This document shows, piece after piece, positions 27,089 to 35,980 of a DNA stretch of 64,000 bases (position 1 is its first letter; the number at the start of each line of letters is the position of its first letter). Under the pieces are notes generated by a model. That model saw nothing but the letters and a program-made list of their open reading frames with translations, was not told the origin of the DNA and ran no database searches. The stretch is from positions 1 to 64,000 of the forward strand of contig NZ_CAJCKW010000004.1 of the NCBI RefSeq assembly GCF_903970965.1. Direction: 5' to 3'. Both the position numbers and the translations under genes were made by a program. The DNA comes from Aureimonas sp. ME7 (lineage in GTDB: Bacteria > Pseudomonadota > Alphaproteobacteria > Rhizobiales > Rhizobiaceae).

Positions 27089-27466
27089 GGGGGCCGGCGA
27101 CCTGGCGATGACGAAACCCTGGATCGCACGCTGCGACCCGCGATGGCCAACCATATGCATCGATTTCGATTCAAATGAGATGATCGACCGGCCACTGTTG
27201 CAGGTTCGTCGTGCGGAAGCATGTGGGGCGAATGATACAAGCTATTGTTTTCGCTGCTATATGTTCGACAACGATGCATTAACCATAACTTCAACTCGGC
27301 GTCCCCGACGGTTGTGAGCCCTCGCTCCGTGGCGGTCTGGCGAAAGGCGGGGTGTTCTGGCTTATGCCTTCCTTAAAAGGTTAAGGCCAATCTCCCGGGC
27401 ATGGTGAATGATGGTCCGGTGAGCCCATGATGGGTTCGAGTGCGGGCCAGCGCATATGGGTGAACG
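27089..27466. other. divergent intergenic region before the DivJ-like kinase
   Basis: No gene is supported in these 378 bases. It is visibly richer in A/T than its neighbours. It contains TTAACCAT at 27279-27286, the 8-base CtrA half-site motif of alphaproteobacteria, and the inverted repeat CCTTAA-AAGG-TTAAGG at 27371-27386. Promoters for the DUF5330 gene (left) and the kinase (right) must lie here. Confidence 0.5.
27279..27286 (+). promoter_or_regulatory. possible CtrA half-site
   Basis: TTAACCAT, followed by AACTTCA rather than a second TTAA, so only half of a full TTAA-N7-TTAA box is present. It lies 180 bases before a kinase that would act on the DivK-CtrA pathway. An 8-base match can arise by chance. 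Confidence 0.3.
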
Positions 27467-29215
27467 ATGGCTCTGTCGCACAACAGCGGGAAGACGGGAC
27501 GAGTGGCCGACTTCGCGGGACTTCGGCGCCAGATCGAGGATCGCTTCGCCGGTTTCCTGTCGTCGGGGATCCTCGATCCCAGCGCGCGTCGGCTTCGCGC
27601 CCGCCTCGTCGCGGGGCTGGTGGCAGCGAGCCTTCTGACGGCGATGCTGGCGCCGCTTGCGGCGATCGCGCCGGGCGGCGTCGTCCTCCTGCCGGCCGCG
27701 TTGACGATCGCCTTCGTGCTTCTTGGATCGGCGACGCTGGTCGCGGTCGGCTGCGAGCTGGCCCTGGTTCTGGCCGGCCTGCATCTCGCCGGCTCGATCG
27801 TTCTGGCCGCGCTGGCGATCGCGCTCGACAGTTTCTGGATCCTGGCGCTGGTGGCCGTCGGGCCGATCGAGGCTTGGAGCGCGAACCGGCCGCTTTCGGC
27901 CAAGCTGATGGTGCCGGCCGTTCTGGCGGCCGTCGGCGTCACCGGCTTTCTGTCGCTGCACGGCCTCGGGCCGGCCTCGCAAGGCTTTGCCGGCGCGCTC
28001 GTCGCCGTGCCGATGCTGACGGCCTATGCGACCTTCGTCACCTGCCGCTTCGCCTTCCGGAACAAGCTCGGCTTGAACGCTTCGGAAGCCTCGGCGTCCA
28101 CGCCCTTCGTGATGCTCGATCTGGAGGGCCGGGTGACGGGTGGCGGCAACGGGATGACCGGGGAGGCCGGACAGGTCTTCGCGCACCGTCTGCATGTTCT
28201 CGATCGGATCACCTTTCTGCGCGCTCTCGACGCGATGCGCGACGGAGGAGAGGGGCGCGACCTCGAACTTCGGCTGCGGAGCGAGGATACGACTGAGAGC
28301 TATCGTACGGCCTTTGTCCGCCTCGTGCCGGTCGCGGGACATGGCCGCACGCTTGCGGGCGTTCGCGCCGAGTTCGAACGGGGCGCCACAGAGGCTCCGG
28401 CGCCTAAGGCCGCGACGGACGAGCATTCGGCTTTCCTCGCTACCGTGTCCCATGAGCTGCGCACGCCGCTGAACGCGGTGATCGGCTTCTCGGACATGCT
28501 CGATCAGGAGCTTTGCGGCGGGTTCACCGACCCTCGCCAGCGCGAATATGTCGGCCTGATCCGCCGCTCCAGCCAGCACGTGCTGGGCATCGTCAACTCG
28601 CTTCTCGACGTGTCGAAGATCGAGGCGGGTCGCTACGAACTGGAGCCGGTGGAATTCTCGATCGCCGAGGCGGTCCGCACGGCCGGCGACATGGTTCGCC
28701 CGGACGCGGACCGGAAAGGCCTGCGCCTGACCTTGCGCAATTGCGACGAGGCGGACACGATCGTCGCCGACCCGCATGCCTGCCGCCAGATCCTCATCAA
28801 TCTCCTGTCCAACGCCGTGAAGTTCACCGAGGCGGGCACCGTTTGCCTGGCCGTCGGGCTCGACGCGGACTGGCTGACCCTGACGGTCAGCGACACCGGA
28901 ATCGGCATCGAAGCCAAGGACATCGATCGTCTGGCTCGCCCGTTCGTTCAAGTCTCTCAAGGGGCCTCGCGCCGCTTCGAGGGAACGGGGCTGGGGCTTT
29001 CGCTCGTCAAGGGCTTGAGCGAGCTCCATCACGGAGCCATGCACATCCGCAGCCAGATCGGACGCGGCACGACCGTGACCGTTCGCATACCCACGGACTG
29101 CGCGGAGCGTATCCGCGCCGGCCACACCTCTTCCGACAATATCGTAGCGTTGACCGATGCCCGCAAAAAAACCAGCCTCATCCCGCAAGACTCGCAAACC
29201 CGTCGCTCGGCCTAA
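27467..29215 (+). CDS. membrane sensor histidine kinase, DivJ-like
   Basis: A 582-residue kinase. Residues about 45-192 form five to six membrane helices with little periplasmic loop, followed by a short PAS-like linker, a HisKA domain with the phospho-acceptor His329 in FLATVSHELRTPLNAVIGFS, and an HATPase_c domain (N box LINLLSNAVKFTEAG, G1 DTGIGI, G2 GTGLGLS). The multi-helix input domain, the PleC/DivJ-type His box and the neighbours (a PG-binding protein and DUF1491) suggest DivJ, the kinase for DivK in cell-cycle control. This name is inference; another PdhS-family kinase is possible. Confidence 0.75.
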   Translation: MALSHNSGKTGRVADFAGLRRQIEDRFAGFLSSGILDPSARRLRARLVAGLVAASLLTAMLAPLAAIAPGGVVLLPAALTIAFVLLGSATLVAVGCELALVLAGLHLAGSIVLAALAIALDSFWILALVAVGPIEAWSANRPLSAKLMVPAVLAAVGVTGFLSLHGLGPASQGFAGALVAVPMLTAYATFVTCRFAFRNKLGLNASEASASTPFVMLDLEGRVTGGGNGMTGEAGQVFAHRLHVLDRITFLRALDAMRDGGEGRDLELRLRSEDTTESYRTAFVRLVPVAGHGRTLAGVRAEFERGATEAPAPKAATDEHSAFLATVSHELRTPLNAVIGFSDMLDQELCGGFTDPRQREYVGLIRRSSQHVLGIVNSLLDVSKIEAGRYELEPVEFSIAEAVRTAGDMVRPDADRKGLRLTLRNCDEADTIVADPHACRQILINLLSNAVKFTEAGTVCLAVGLDADWLTLTVSDTGIGIEAKDIDRLARPFVQVSQGASRRFEGTGLGLSLVKGLSELHHGAMHIRSQIGRGTTVTVRIPTDCAERIRAGHTSSDNIVALTDARKKTSLIPQDSQTRRSA

Positions 29216-29951
29216 TCCGGTGGCGATGGTGGCGGGTCAGGCCGCGATGCTGACGGGACGCACGGCCTTCGCCGGGCTGGCCGGCGGCGCGCGCATCATC
29301 ATGGCGCGTCCGGCCCTGTTCGGCGGGATCGCGCTGTTCTCCGTGTCCGCCGGCCTCGTGGCCGACAACGCGCTGAACCGGCAGGGCGGGCCGCACCCGC
29401 ATCCGATGCTGGTGACACGGGCGGTGGAAGCGGCGCAGGTCGCGGCGGTTCCAGCCGCTCCTGCCGCGCCGCGTGCGATCACCAACGATCCGCGCATCCT
29501 GCCGTTTCCGCTGGTGCGCGAAGTGCAGGCGCTTCTGGCGGAGGAGGGATACTACAACGTCGAGGTGGACGGACGCGCGGGGCAGGCGACCGATATGGCG
29601 ATCCGTGCCTTCCAAGCTGACCGTGGCCTCAGGGTCGACGGGATGGCGACGCCGCTTCTCCTGACGCAGATCCGGCAGGCGGCCTCCGGCGACGGAACGC
29701 AGGTCGCCAGTCTCGAGCCCGATGCTTCGGTGACCGGTGCGATCGCTTCGGATGGCGGGGCGGATCTCGTTCGTGAGATTCAGGCCAAGCTCGCCGAAGC
29801 CCGGGTCGCCGACATTCGCGCCGACGGCATCCTCGGCGAGCAGACGCGGGCGGCGATCCGCACGTTCCAGGCGCTGGAAAGCCTCGACGTGACGGGCGAG
29901 CCCTCGATGGAGGTTCTGGAGCGCCTGCGCGCGGTCAGCGCCGGGCACTGA
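29157..29951 (+). CDS. membrane protein with two peptidoglycan-binding domains
   Basis: A 264-residue protein with a very basic N terminus (MPAKKPASSRKTRKPVARP), one membrane helix at about 50-68 and two PG_binding_1 repeats outside (about 118-165: REVQALLAEEGYYNVEVDG, and 203-250: REIQAKLAEARVADIRADG). It would tie the inner membrane to murein. The ATG at 29157 lies inside the kinase gene, a 59-base overlap; a later start at ATG 29226 would remove the overlap and the basic tail but keep the helix. Confidence 0.85.
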   Translation: MPAKKPASSRKTRKPVARPNPVAMVAGQAAMLTGRTAFAGLAGGARIIMARPALFGGIALFSVSAGLVADNALNRQGGPHPHPMLVTRAVEAAQVAAVPAAPAAPRAITNDPRILPFPLVREVQALLAEEGYYNVEVDGRAGQATDMAIRAFQADRGLRVDGMATPLLLTQIRQAASGDGTQVASLEPDASVTGAIASDGGADLVREIQAKLAEARVADIRADGILGEQTRAAIRTFQALESLDVTGEPSMEVLERLRAVSAGH

Positions 29952-29955
29952 CGCC

Positions 29956-30291
29956 ATGCGCCTGACGAGCGAGATGTTCGCGGCCTACGTGGTCCGGCGC
30001 GTCTTTGCGGACGGCGGCTTCGCGGCGGTTCTCCGGCGCGGCGCGGAGGCGGCGGGGGCGATGTTCTTCACGCTGCGCGAGCGCGACGGCTCGATCCGCC
30101 TCCTGTGCCCGGCACCGCAATCGCTGGCCGACGAAAAGGGCGATCGCCGTTTCCTGATGGAGGCGATCGCGGACGAGGACAAGCTGGAGCAGCGCTTTGC
30201 GCGCGAGGCACGGTTCGACCCGGACTTCTGGGTGGTGGAACTCGAGACCGACCAGCCGGAACGCTATCTGACGATCGTTCCGGGAGACTGA
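29956..30291 (+). CDS. DUF1491 family protein
   Basis: A 111-residue protein of unknown function, conserved in alphaproteobacteria: MRLTSEMFAAYVVRRVFADGG at the start and FWVVELETDQPERYLTIV near the end are the family's signatures. It begins 4 bases after the PG-binding gene and ends the three-gene unit with the kinase. No signal peptide or membrane helix is present. Confidence 0.9.
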   Translation: MRLTSEMFAAYVVRRVFADGGFAAVLRRGAEAAGAMFFTLRERDGSIRLLCPAPQSLADEKGDRRFLMEAIADEDKLEQRFAREARFDPDFWVVELETDQPERYLTIVPGD

Positions 30292-30301
30292 GGGGCCGAC
30301 G

Positions 30302-31336
30302 TCAGCCTTCCGCCTCTCGCGGGGCGGGGCGTTCGACGCGGCGGCCGAACTCGCGGCGCGGCTGAACCACGGCGCGCACGCTTTCGGGCGCGGCCACCGG
30401 CTGGTGGCGATGGGCATGAAGGCGCGAAGCGCTGACCATCGAGCGGCAGTCCTCGACCTTCAGCGTCCGATAGTACAGGGCGAGACGATCGAAGGCCCGG
30501 ACATCCAGACCGATCGCCGGCTTCAACATCATCAGGATGCTCATCGCGTCGGCCGACTTCGCGGCCAGCGCCTTTAGCGCGACGGCGAGACGCTCTCCGC
30601 TCGCATCCTCCATGATCGTGGCGAGAATCTTGTCCGACAATGACAGGGCGCTGGCCAGCCCCTCGTAGAAGCGCGCGTCCTCCCGGTCCATGGCGAGGGC
30701 GACGAGGTCTTCGAGGCGCGCGGGCGCAGGAGCGCCGGTGGAGGGGCTGCGTCCGGTAAGAGCCAGGCGGCGAAGGGCTTCGCGCACGGCGTCCACCGTG
30801 GTTTCCGATCTGCGCACGGGGCGTCTCGGCTCGAGAAGCGGGGTTTCGGCGAGGAATTCGGGCGAAAGCGAGGGGCTTTCGGGCAGCGTCCTTGCCGCCG
30901 GTGGCGGTTCGGCTTCGAGCGTGGGCTCGGGCAGGGGATCGGGAACCGATGTCGGACGGCTGAGCCGCTTGTCGACGAGACGGGCGACGCGTTCGTCCCC
31001 GGACTGCTGGAGGCTGAGGAGATCGGCGTCCGAAAGGGTTGGGCTCGATACGAGGAAGGGCGCGGAAATCTCGATCGGCGCGGCGATGAGAAGTTCGACG
31101 ATCCCCCGGGGAACGCGGGGGGAATGCGACAGGACGGCGCCGACGCCGCGCCGTGTTTCGTCCGCGATGCGCGCCCACAGCGGGGTAACGAGCCGCGCCA
31201 GATCCTCGCTCTGCCGCTGCGACGGGTGGCGCAGCGAACCGTAGGCGGAGACGGCAGCCGTCACCACGGTATCGAACTCCTGCTGGCCCGACTGGCGTTC
31301 GAGGGATCGGAAGATCCGCGGTGCGGCGTCCTTCAT
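30302..31336 (-). CDS. DUF2336 domain protein
   Basis: A 344-residue cytoplasmic protein. The N-terminal half is helical with the repeat-like DUF2336 pattern: ...RQSEDLARLVTPLWARIADETR..., VPRGIVELLIAAPIEISAPFLVSSPTLSDADLL, ARLVDKRL. The middle (about 140-180) is low-complexity and Pro-rich. The C-terminal part, around EALRRLALTGRS to DRLALYYRT, is again helical. Function is not known. It converges on the DUF1491 gene with 10 bases between. Confidence 0.88.
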   Translation of the reverse strand: MKDAAPRIFRSLERQSGQQEFDTVVTAAVSAYGSLRHPSQRQSEDLARLVTPLWARIADETRRGVGAVLSHSPRVPRGIVELLIAAPIEISAPFLVSSPTLSDADLLSLQQSGDERVARLVDKRLSRPTSVPDPLPEPTLEAEPPPAARTLPESPSLSPEFLAETPLLEPRRPVRRSETTVDAVREALRRLALTGRSPSTGAPAPARLEDLVALAMDREDARFYEGLASALSLSDKILATIMEDASGERLAVALKALAAKSADAMSILMMLKPAIGLDVRAFDRLALYYRTLKVEDCRSMVSASRLHAHRHQPVAAPESVRAVVQPRREFGRRVERPAPREAEG

Positions 31337-31608
31337 GGGGCTCCAGATGCTGGTTCGGTGCTGAGTCCGTCAGCCATGAAAACTAGAAGGAATCTCTTAG
31401 CGACCTGTTAACCCTGCGAAGCTTGGCCGCGGCTGACCGACGCTGGTTGTTTCGCGACGCTCGACGCGGCGGTCAGCGCCGGACAAGGCCTGTCGCCGAT
31501 GGTCTGGCCGGGCGGGGTTCGCGTTGCTTTTCAGTCCTCGACCAGACACTGCGGAAGCCCATATAGGCTGACCGAACGCATTGGATGGTCCCGGCTGGAG
31601 GGAGCGAG

Positions 31609-31803
31609 ATGACCAATATCCACCAACTCGTCTGGCCCGAGCGAGGGCCGGCAATCGCTGCGGGCGAAGATGCCGGACCGCGCGTCTCGGCCGAGGTCCT
31701 GATCCTGCCATGCGTGCGCCGCGAGCGGCTGGAGGCGGATGTTCGGCCGATCCAATCGGGTCTCCACTGCCAGACGCTGAGGACGGCGGACTGCGCGTCC
31801 TGA
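31609..31803 (+). CDS. small hypothetical protein
   Basis: A 64-residue protein starting MTNIHQLVWPERGPA with a strong ribosome site (GGAGGGAGCGAG) directly ahead, which is the main evidence. It has two or three Cys (VLILPCVRRERL, LHCQTL, DCAS) and no signal peptide or membrane helix. I do not recognise the family. It ends 9 bases before the convergent DUF1254 gene. The 272 bases between the DUF2336 start and this gene hold no other supported feature; both promoters should be there. Confidence 0.5.
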   Translation: MTNIHQLVWPERGPAIAAGEDAGPRVSAEVLILPCVRRERLEADVRPIQSGLHCQTLRTADCAS

Positions 31804-31812
31804 TCGGATCGG

Positions 31813-32394
31813 TCAGTTCGGCGTTCGGCCGGCTTCCTCCGGGGTCGCCGGGCGACAGGTGATCGAGCGCACGAAGCGATCCACGAAGGGTCGGTCGCTT
31901 TCGCCCTCCACCAGCGAGCGGACCATCAGATAGCCCTGCGCGACCGGCAGTTCGACCGGGATCATGTTGCCTTCGCTCTCGCTGCCCTCGATCCGCGCCA
32001 GATCGAGCTGCTCGCGCGTGCCGACCATGATGTCGAGCGCGCCTTCCAGCGCGACACGCTCGCTGATCGAATAAAGATTGTCGCCGTTTCGCCCGTAGAT
32101 CGAGGCCGTCCAGAAGCTCGTTCCCTCGTCGGCATAGATCCGGGCGGGACCGTCCGCGACGGAAAAGCGGCAGGCGGCATCCATGAAGGCGGGGTCGATG
32201 AAGACGAAGTTCGCGGACTCGGCAGACGGATCGCCCCGCGCCTCGATGCGCACCACCGAATACAGATCGCCGAGCCGCGAAAGGCGGCTCCACGCGTCGT
32301 TCTCCGCGCGGGAGGGGACGGCGAGAACGATGGCGATGTGGGCGATCGCCGCGCCGACGAAGCCGACGAGAACGGCAAGAAGAAGCTTACCCAT
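31813..32394 (-). CDS. DUF1254 domain protein
   Basis: A 193-residue exported or membrane-anchored protein with an N-terminal helix (MGKLLLAVLVGFVGAAIAHIAIVLAV). The body has RLGDLYSVVRIEA, FIDPAFMDAACRF, WTASIYGRNGDNLYSISERVA, typical of the DUF1254 half of the DUF1254/DUF1214 pair. Function unknown. It follows the DUF1214 gene with an 8-base overlap, the order usual in Hyphomicrobiales. Confidence 0.87.
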   Translation of the reverse strand: MGKLLLAVLVGFVGAAIAHIAIVLAVPSRAENDAWSRLSRLGDLYSVVRIEARGDPSAESANFVFIDPAFMDAACRFSVADGPARIYADEGTSFWTASIYGRNGDNLYSISERVALEGALDIMVGTREQLDLARIEGSESEGNMIPVELPVAQGYLMVRSLVEGESDRPFVDRFVRSITCRPATPEEAGRTPN

Positions 32395-32974
32395 CTGCGA
32401 GGCACCCCGTTCGCACGATGAAGGGCATGGCGATCGGCGCGGCGCCGCTGTCGGTGCTCACCGGCGTATCGTAGAGCGTCAGCGCCAGAACGTAGCTACC
32501 CGTGCCTTCCAGGGCGAGCCAATTGCCCGGCTGGGCCAGGGCGCCGACCGAGATCACCGCGCGATTGTCGTCCGAGCGCATCCAGTTCAAGGACACGAGA
32601 TGGGTCGGGCGGCCCTCCGTGGCCGGCATGGGACGCCCCGTTGGTTCGAAGGCGGACAGGGTGGTGACGCGGGCGGGGGGGTAGGCGCCTTCCAGACGGT
32701 AGTTGCACTCGCGCCGAAGCTCGCGGCCTCCTGTGTCGGTGCGAGCCTGGAACGCGACGCCTTCGCCGAGGCCGAGAGTCAGGTTGCCGGAGCGCGCGAG
32801 GCGGGCCTTGGAATAGGGATCGGCGCTCGGCGAGCCGGCCGTACGGTCGGCGTGCCAAGGGCCGACGACGAGGATGTCGGCGCCCTCGTAATGGTCCAGC
32901 ATATAGGATGCCGACCAGCCGCCGAGGCCGAGCGCGATGCCGATGGCAAGGATGGTGAGAAGCAGGAAGCGCAT
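32387..32974 (-). CDS. DUF1214 domain protein
   Basis: A 195-residue protein with an N-terminal signal anchor (MRFLLLTILAIGIALGLGGWSASYML) and a beta-rich body: VGPWHADRTAGSPSADPYSKA, CNYRLEGAYPPARVTTLSAF, RAVISVGALAQPGNWLAL, TLYDTPVS. These are DUF1214 features. Predicted periplasmic. It is the first gene of the pair with DUF1254; the two domains are fused in some bacteria, which supports joint action. Confidence 0.88.
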   Translation of the reverse strand: MRFLLLTILAIGIALGLGGWSASYMLDHYEGADILVVGPWHADRTAGSPSADPYSKARLARSGNLTLGLGEGVAFQARTDTGGRELRRECNYRLEGAYPPARVTTLSAFEPTGRPMPATEGRPTHLVSLNWMRSDDNRAVISVGALAQPGNWLALEGTGSYVLALTLYDTPVSTDSGAAPIAMPFIVRTGCLADG

Positions 32975-33019
32975 GGGGGTTCTATGGCCCCGAACGGGAC
33001 GGGGCGCCAGACCGGTTCG

Positions 33020-35176
33020 TCAGCGCCGCACGACGGGCGGCGCCGGGTCGGGCGCGGAGGCCGCGAACTTCTCCGGCCCTGCCGGCTCGATGCTAGAGAG
33101 CAGTTTCTCGAGGTCTGACAGGACCTTGCGCGTGTTGTTGTTGATGATGCTCGGGCGCGCGATCTGCGGCGCGCCGTCGCCCTCGGGCTTGGGAACGTCG
33201 ATCGTGCCGGGGGCGGGGATCGGATTGTCGATATAGGGGATCGGGCGCAGTTCGATGCCCTGGTGCGCCGCTTCCATGAAGCGCTGCCAGGTCATGGCGG
33301 GAAGGCCGCCGCCCGTCAGCTTGTTGGTCGGGCGATAACTGTCGTTGCCGAACCAGACGGCGGCGGTGAAGTTGCCGGTGAAGCCGACGAACCAGGCATC
33401 GCGGTAGCTTTGGGTGGTGCCGGTCTTGCCGCCGGCGCGCGTCATCGACAGGCGCGCGCGCCGGGCGGTGCCGACCTCGGGGATGCGCACGAACATCGAG
33501 TTCATGCTCTTCGTCGCCTGCTCAGACAGGACGCGGCGGCGCGGGGGCATGTCGCGCTGCGCATCCCATAGGACATGGCCTTCGGCATCGGTGATCTGCT
33601 GCACCGCATGGCGGTTGGAGGACAGGCCGCCGGCGGGGAACACGGCGTAGCCCGTCGCCTGATCGAGGATCGTCACCTCGTTGGTGCCGAGCGCGATGGT
33701 CTTGTCGCCGCGCAGCGGGGTTTCGACGCCCATCGCCTTGGCGAGCTCTGCGACCTTGCCGGGCCCGGATTCCTGGCTGAGCTTGACGGCGACCGTATTC
33801 AGCGAGCGGGCCATCGCGTCCTGGATCTGAATGCGGCCGGCGAACTTGTTGCCGTAGTTCTGGGGCATCCAGTTGCCGACGCGCACGGGACCGTCGACGA
33901 TGAAGTCGCTCGGCTTGTGACCGTTTTCCATGGCCAGCGCGTAGACATAAGCCTTGAACGAGGAGCCCGGCTGGCGGAGCGCACGGGTGGCGCGGTTGAA
34001 CTGCGACAAGCCGTAGTCGCGGCCACCGACGAGTGCGACGACGCCGCCATCGTCGGCGATCACGGCCATGGCGCCTTCCTCGACGGCGTAGGCCTTGCCG
34101 TATTGGCGCAGGTGGAAGTCGACCGATTCGTCGGCAAGCTTCTGAAGGCCCATGTCGATCGTGGTGCGGGCGACGAAGGTGCGTTGGGGAAGTTTGGCGG
34201 CGATGCGCTGGATCTCGTCGAAGGCGAAATCAAGGAAGTAGTCGGGCGAGCGGATCACCGAACGGTCCACCGCCGTCGCGGGATGGCGGCGGGCGGCGAC
34301 GACCTGACCCTCGGTCATGAAGCCGGCATCCACCATGGCACCGAGCACGACGTTGGCGCGGGCGCGGGCTGCGGGCAAGTTGTTGTGCGGGGCGTATTGC
34401 GTCGGTGCCTTGAACAGGCCGGCGAGCATGGCCGATTCTGCGAGGTTCACGTCGCGGATGTTCTTGCTGAAGTAGAACTGAGCGGCCGCCGCCGCGCCGT
34501 TGGCGCCGCCGCCCATATAGGCGCGGTCGAGATACATGCCGAGGATCTCGCGCTTCGTGAGATTGGCCTCGAGCCAGAGCGACAGAAAGGCCTCGTTCAC
34601 CTTGCGCTCGAAGGAGCGCTCGTTGGACAGGAAGAGGTTCTTGGCGAGCTGCTGGGTCAGGGTCGAGCCGCCCTGGACGACGCCGCCGGCCCGCGCGTTC
34701 TGGCCCAGCGCACGGCCGAGGCCGATGAAGTCGATGCCCCAATGTTCGAAGAAGCGACGATCCTCGGTGGCGAGCACGGCCTTGACGAAATGATCGGGCA
34801 GTTCGTCGATGGGAACGGCGTCCGCCTTGAGGATGCCGCGACGGCCGATCTCGTTGCCGTGGCGATCCAGGAACAGGACGGAATAGTCCGCCTGCTGGGG
34901 CAGGCCGGCGACGGTCTTCTTCATGGCCGGCTGGGCGAGTACGAGGAGGGCGATGAAGCCGGCGACGCCGATCGTCAGCGTCTCGCAGGTGAGCTCGACC
35001 ACCACGCGGTTGAAGCCGCGGACGCGAAAACGGCGGGAAACGATGGTGATCGTTTCCCAAGCCGCCGAAAATCCATGAAAAAGCCGCCAGAGGGTGGTAT
35101 CGAGCCACGCATCGACTTCGATCAGACGAGACGGGGCGCGGCGCCCCTTCGGCTTGGACGAAAACAGATTTCGCAC
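33020..35176 (-). CDS. class A penicillin-binding protein (PBP1a family)
   Basis: A 718-residue bifunctional murein synthase. After a cytoplasmic basic stretch and one membrane helix (about 66-84) comes the glycosyltransferase 51 domain: catalytic Glu138 in TEDRRFFEHWGID, GGSTLTQQLAKN (169-180), KREILGMYL (208-216). The transpeptidase domain follows with Ser405 in the SxxK motif (GSSFK), SLN near 470 and KTGTTQ near 605. It ends in a Pro-rich tail. The start is a GTG at 35176 with a weak ribosome site. It appears to be transcribed alone. Confidence 0.93.
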   Translation of the reverse strand: MRNLFSSKPKGRRAPSRLIEVDAWLDTTLWRLFHGFSAAWETITIVSRRFRVRGFNRVVVELTCETLTIGVAGFIALLVLAQPAMKKTVAGLPQQADYSVLFLDRHGNEIGRRGILKADAVPIDELPDHFVKAVLATEDRRFFEHWGIDFIGLGRALGQNARAGGVVQGGSTLTQQLAKNLFLSNERSFERKVNEAFLSLWLEANLTKREILGMYLDRAYMGGGANGAAAAAQFYFSKNIRDVNLAESAMLAGLFKAPTQYAPHNNLPAARARANVVLGAMVDAGFMTEGQVVAARRHPATAVDRSVIRSPDYFLDFAFDEIQRIAAKLPQRTFVARTTIDMGLQKLADESVDFHLRQYGKAYAVEEGAMAVIADDGGVVALVGGRDYGLSQFNRATRALRQPGSSFKAYVYALAMENGHKPSDFIVDGPVRVGNWMPQNYGNKFAGRIQIQDAMARSLNTVAVKLSQESGPGKVAELAKAMGVETPLRGDKTIALGTNEVTILDQATGYAVFPAGGLSSNRHAVQQITDAEGHVLWDAQRDMPPRRRVLSEQATKSMNSMFVRIPEVGTARRARLSMTRAGGKTGTTQSYRDAWFVGFTGNFTAAVWFGNDSYRPTNKLTGGGLPAMTWQRFMEAAHQGIELRPIPYIDNPIPAPGTIDVPKPEGDGAPQIARPSIINNNTRKVLSDLEKLLSSIEPAGPEKFAASAPDPAPPVVRR

Positions 35177-35352
35177 GGTCTGAACACAATCCCCCGGCGC
35201 GCGGCGACGACGCGCCAGCCCATACTAACCGAACCCACCGGCGAAACAATCGAGCCCGAGGCTTTCCCTTCGGTTACCCCCTGCGCATGGGTAGATATGG
35301 ATTGGGGTGGATCCGAGGCGAGACCGGCATGGAACGGACCTGACGAAACGTG

Positions 35353-35841
35353 ATGAACGATCAGCCTTTCTGGCAACGTAAGACGCTGGAGGAGATGACG
35401 CCCTCGGAGTGGGAATCCCTTTGCGACGGCTGCGGGCGCTGCTGCCTGAACAAGCTGGAGGACTGGGATACGGGCGAGATCATCTGGACGCGTGTCGCCT
35501 GCCATATGCTGGACGGGGACAGTTGCCGATGCTCGGACTATCCGAACCGGCATGCGAGCGTGCCGGACTGCGTGACGCTCGATCCCGGCCTCGTGCGCTC
35601 GATCCCCTGGCTGCCGCCGAGCTGCGGCTACCGGCTCGTGGCGGAAGGGCGCGACCTCTACTGGTGGCATCCGCTCGTTTCGGGCGATCCGGACACGGTA
35701 CATGCGGCCGGAGTTTCGGTGCACGGGCAGACGATCAGCGAAGAGGGCATGGAGCCGGAGGACTACGAGGAGCATCTGGCGGACTGGCCGGGCGAGGACC
35801 CCGGCGAGGGCCAACGTCCGGTCGACAGGAAAATAATCTGA
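35353..35841 (+). CDS. YcgN/UPF0260 Cys-cluster protein
   Basis: A 162-residue protein with the CxxCxxCC cluster ([15 protein letters not shown]) and further Cys in [23 protein letters not shown] and SCGYRL, a pattern suggesting metal or Fe-S binding. Starts at ATG 35353; a GTG three bases earlier is the only alternative. Function unknown. It is the last chromosomal gene before the GTA cluster, on the same strand. Confidence 0.92.
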   Translation: MNDQPFWQRKTLEEMTPSEWESLCDGCGRCCLNKLEDWDTGEIIWTRVACHMLDGDSCRCSDYPNRHASVPDCVTLDPGLVRSIPWLPPSCGYRLVAEGRDLYWWHPLVSGDPDTVHAAGVSVHGQTISEEGMEPEDYEEHLADWPGEDPGEGQRPVDRKII

Positions 35842-35857
35842 TTTAGGAAAATAGTCA

Positions 35858-35884
35858 TTGACAGCGTGACGGTCCGGATATAGG
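35858..35884 (+). promoter_or_regulatory. candidate promoter of the GTA cluster
   Basis: A perfect TTGACA (-35) at 35858-35863 and TATAGG at 35879-35884 in an A/T-rich patch just after the preceding gene's stop. The spacer is 15 bases, short for a sigma-70 promoter, so the -10 choice is uncertain. It lies 97-123 bases before the first GTA gene. Confidence 0.45.
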
Positions 35885-35917
35885 GTTCAGGCACAGTCGG
35901 ATTGGTGCGCTTCACGG

Positions 35918-35953
35918 AGGCGGTCGGTTCCCGGAAGGGACGGCCGCCTTTTT
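35918..35953 (+). terminator. terminator-like hairpin in the GTA leader
   Basis: AGGCGG at 35918-35923 pairs with CCGCCT at 35944-35949, with further pairing inside (CG and TCCC/GGGA, loop GGAA), and TTTTT follows at 35949-35953. It lies between the candidate promoter and the first GTA gene at 35981. It may end the upstream gene's transcript or attenuate GTA expression. Confidence 0.65.
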
Positions 35954-35980
35954 GGCGTGCCCCTGCAAGCGGGGATCGGG

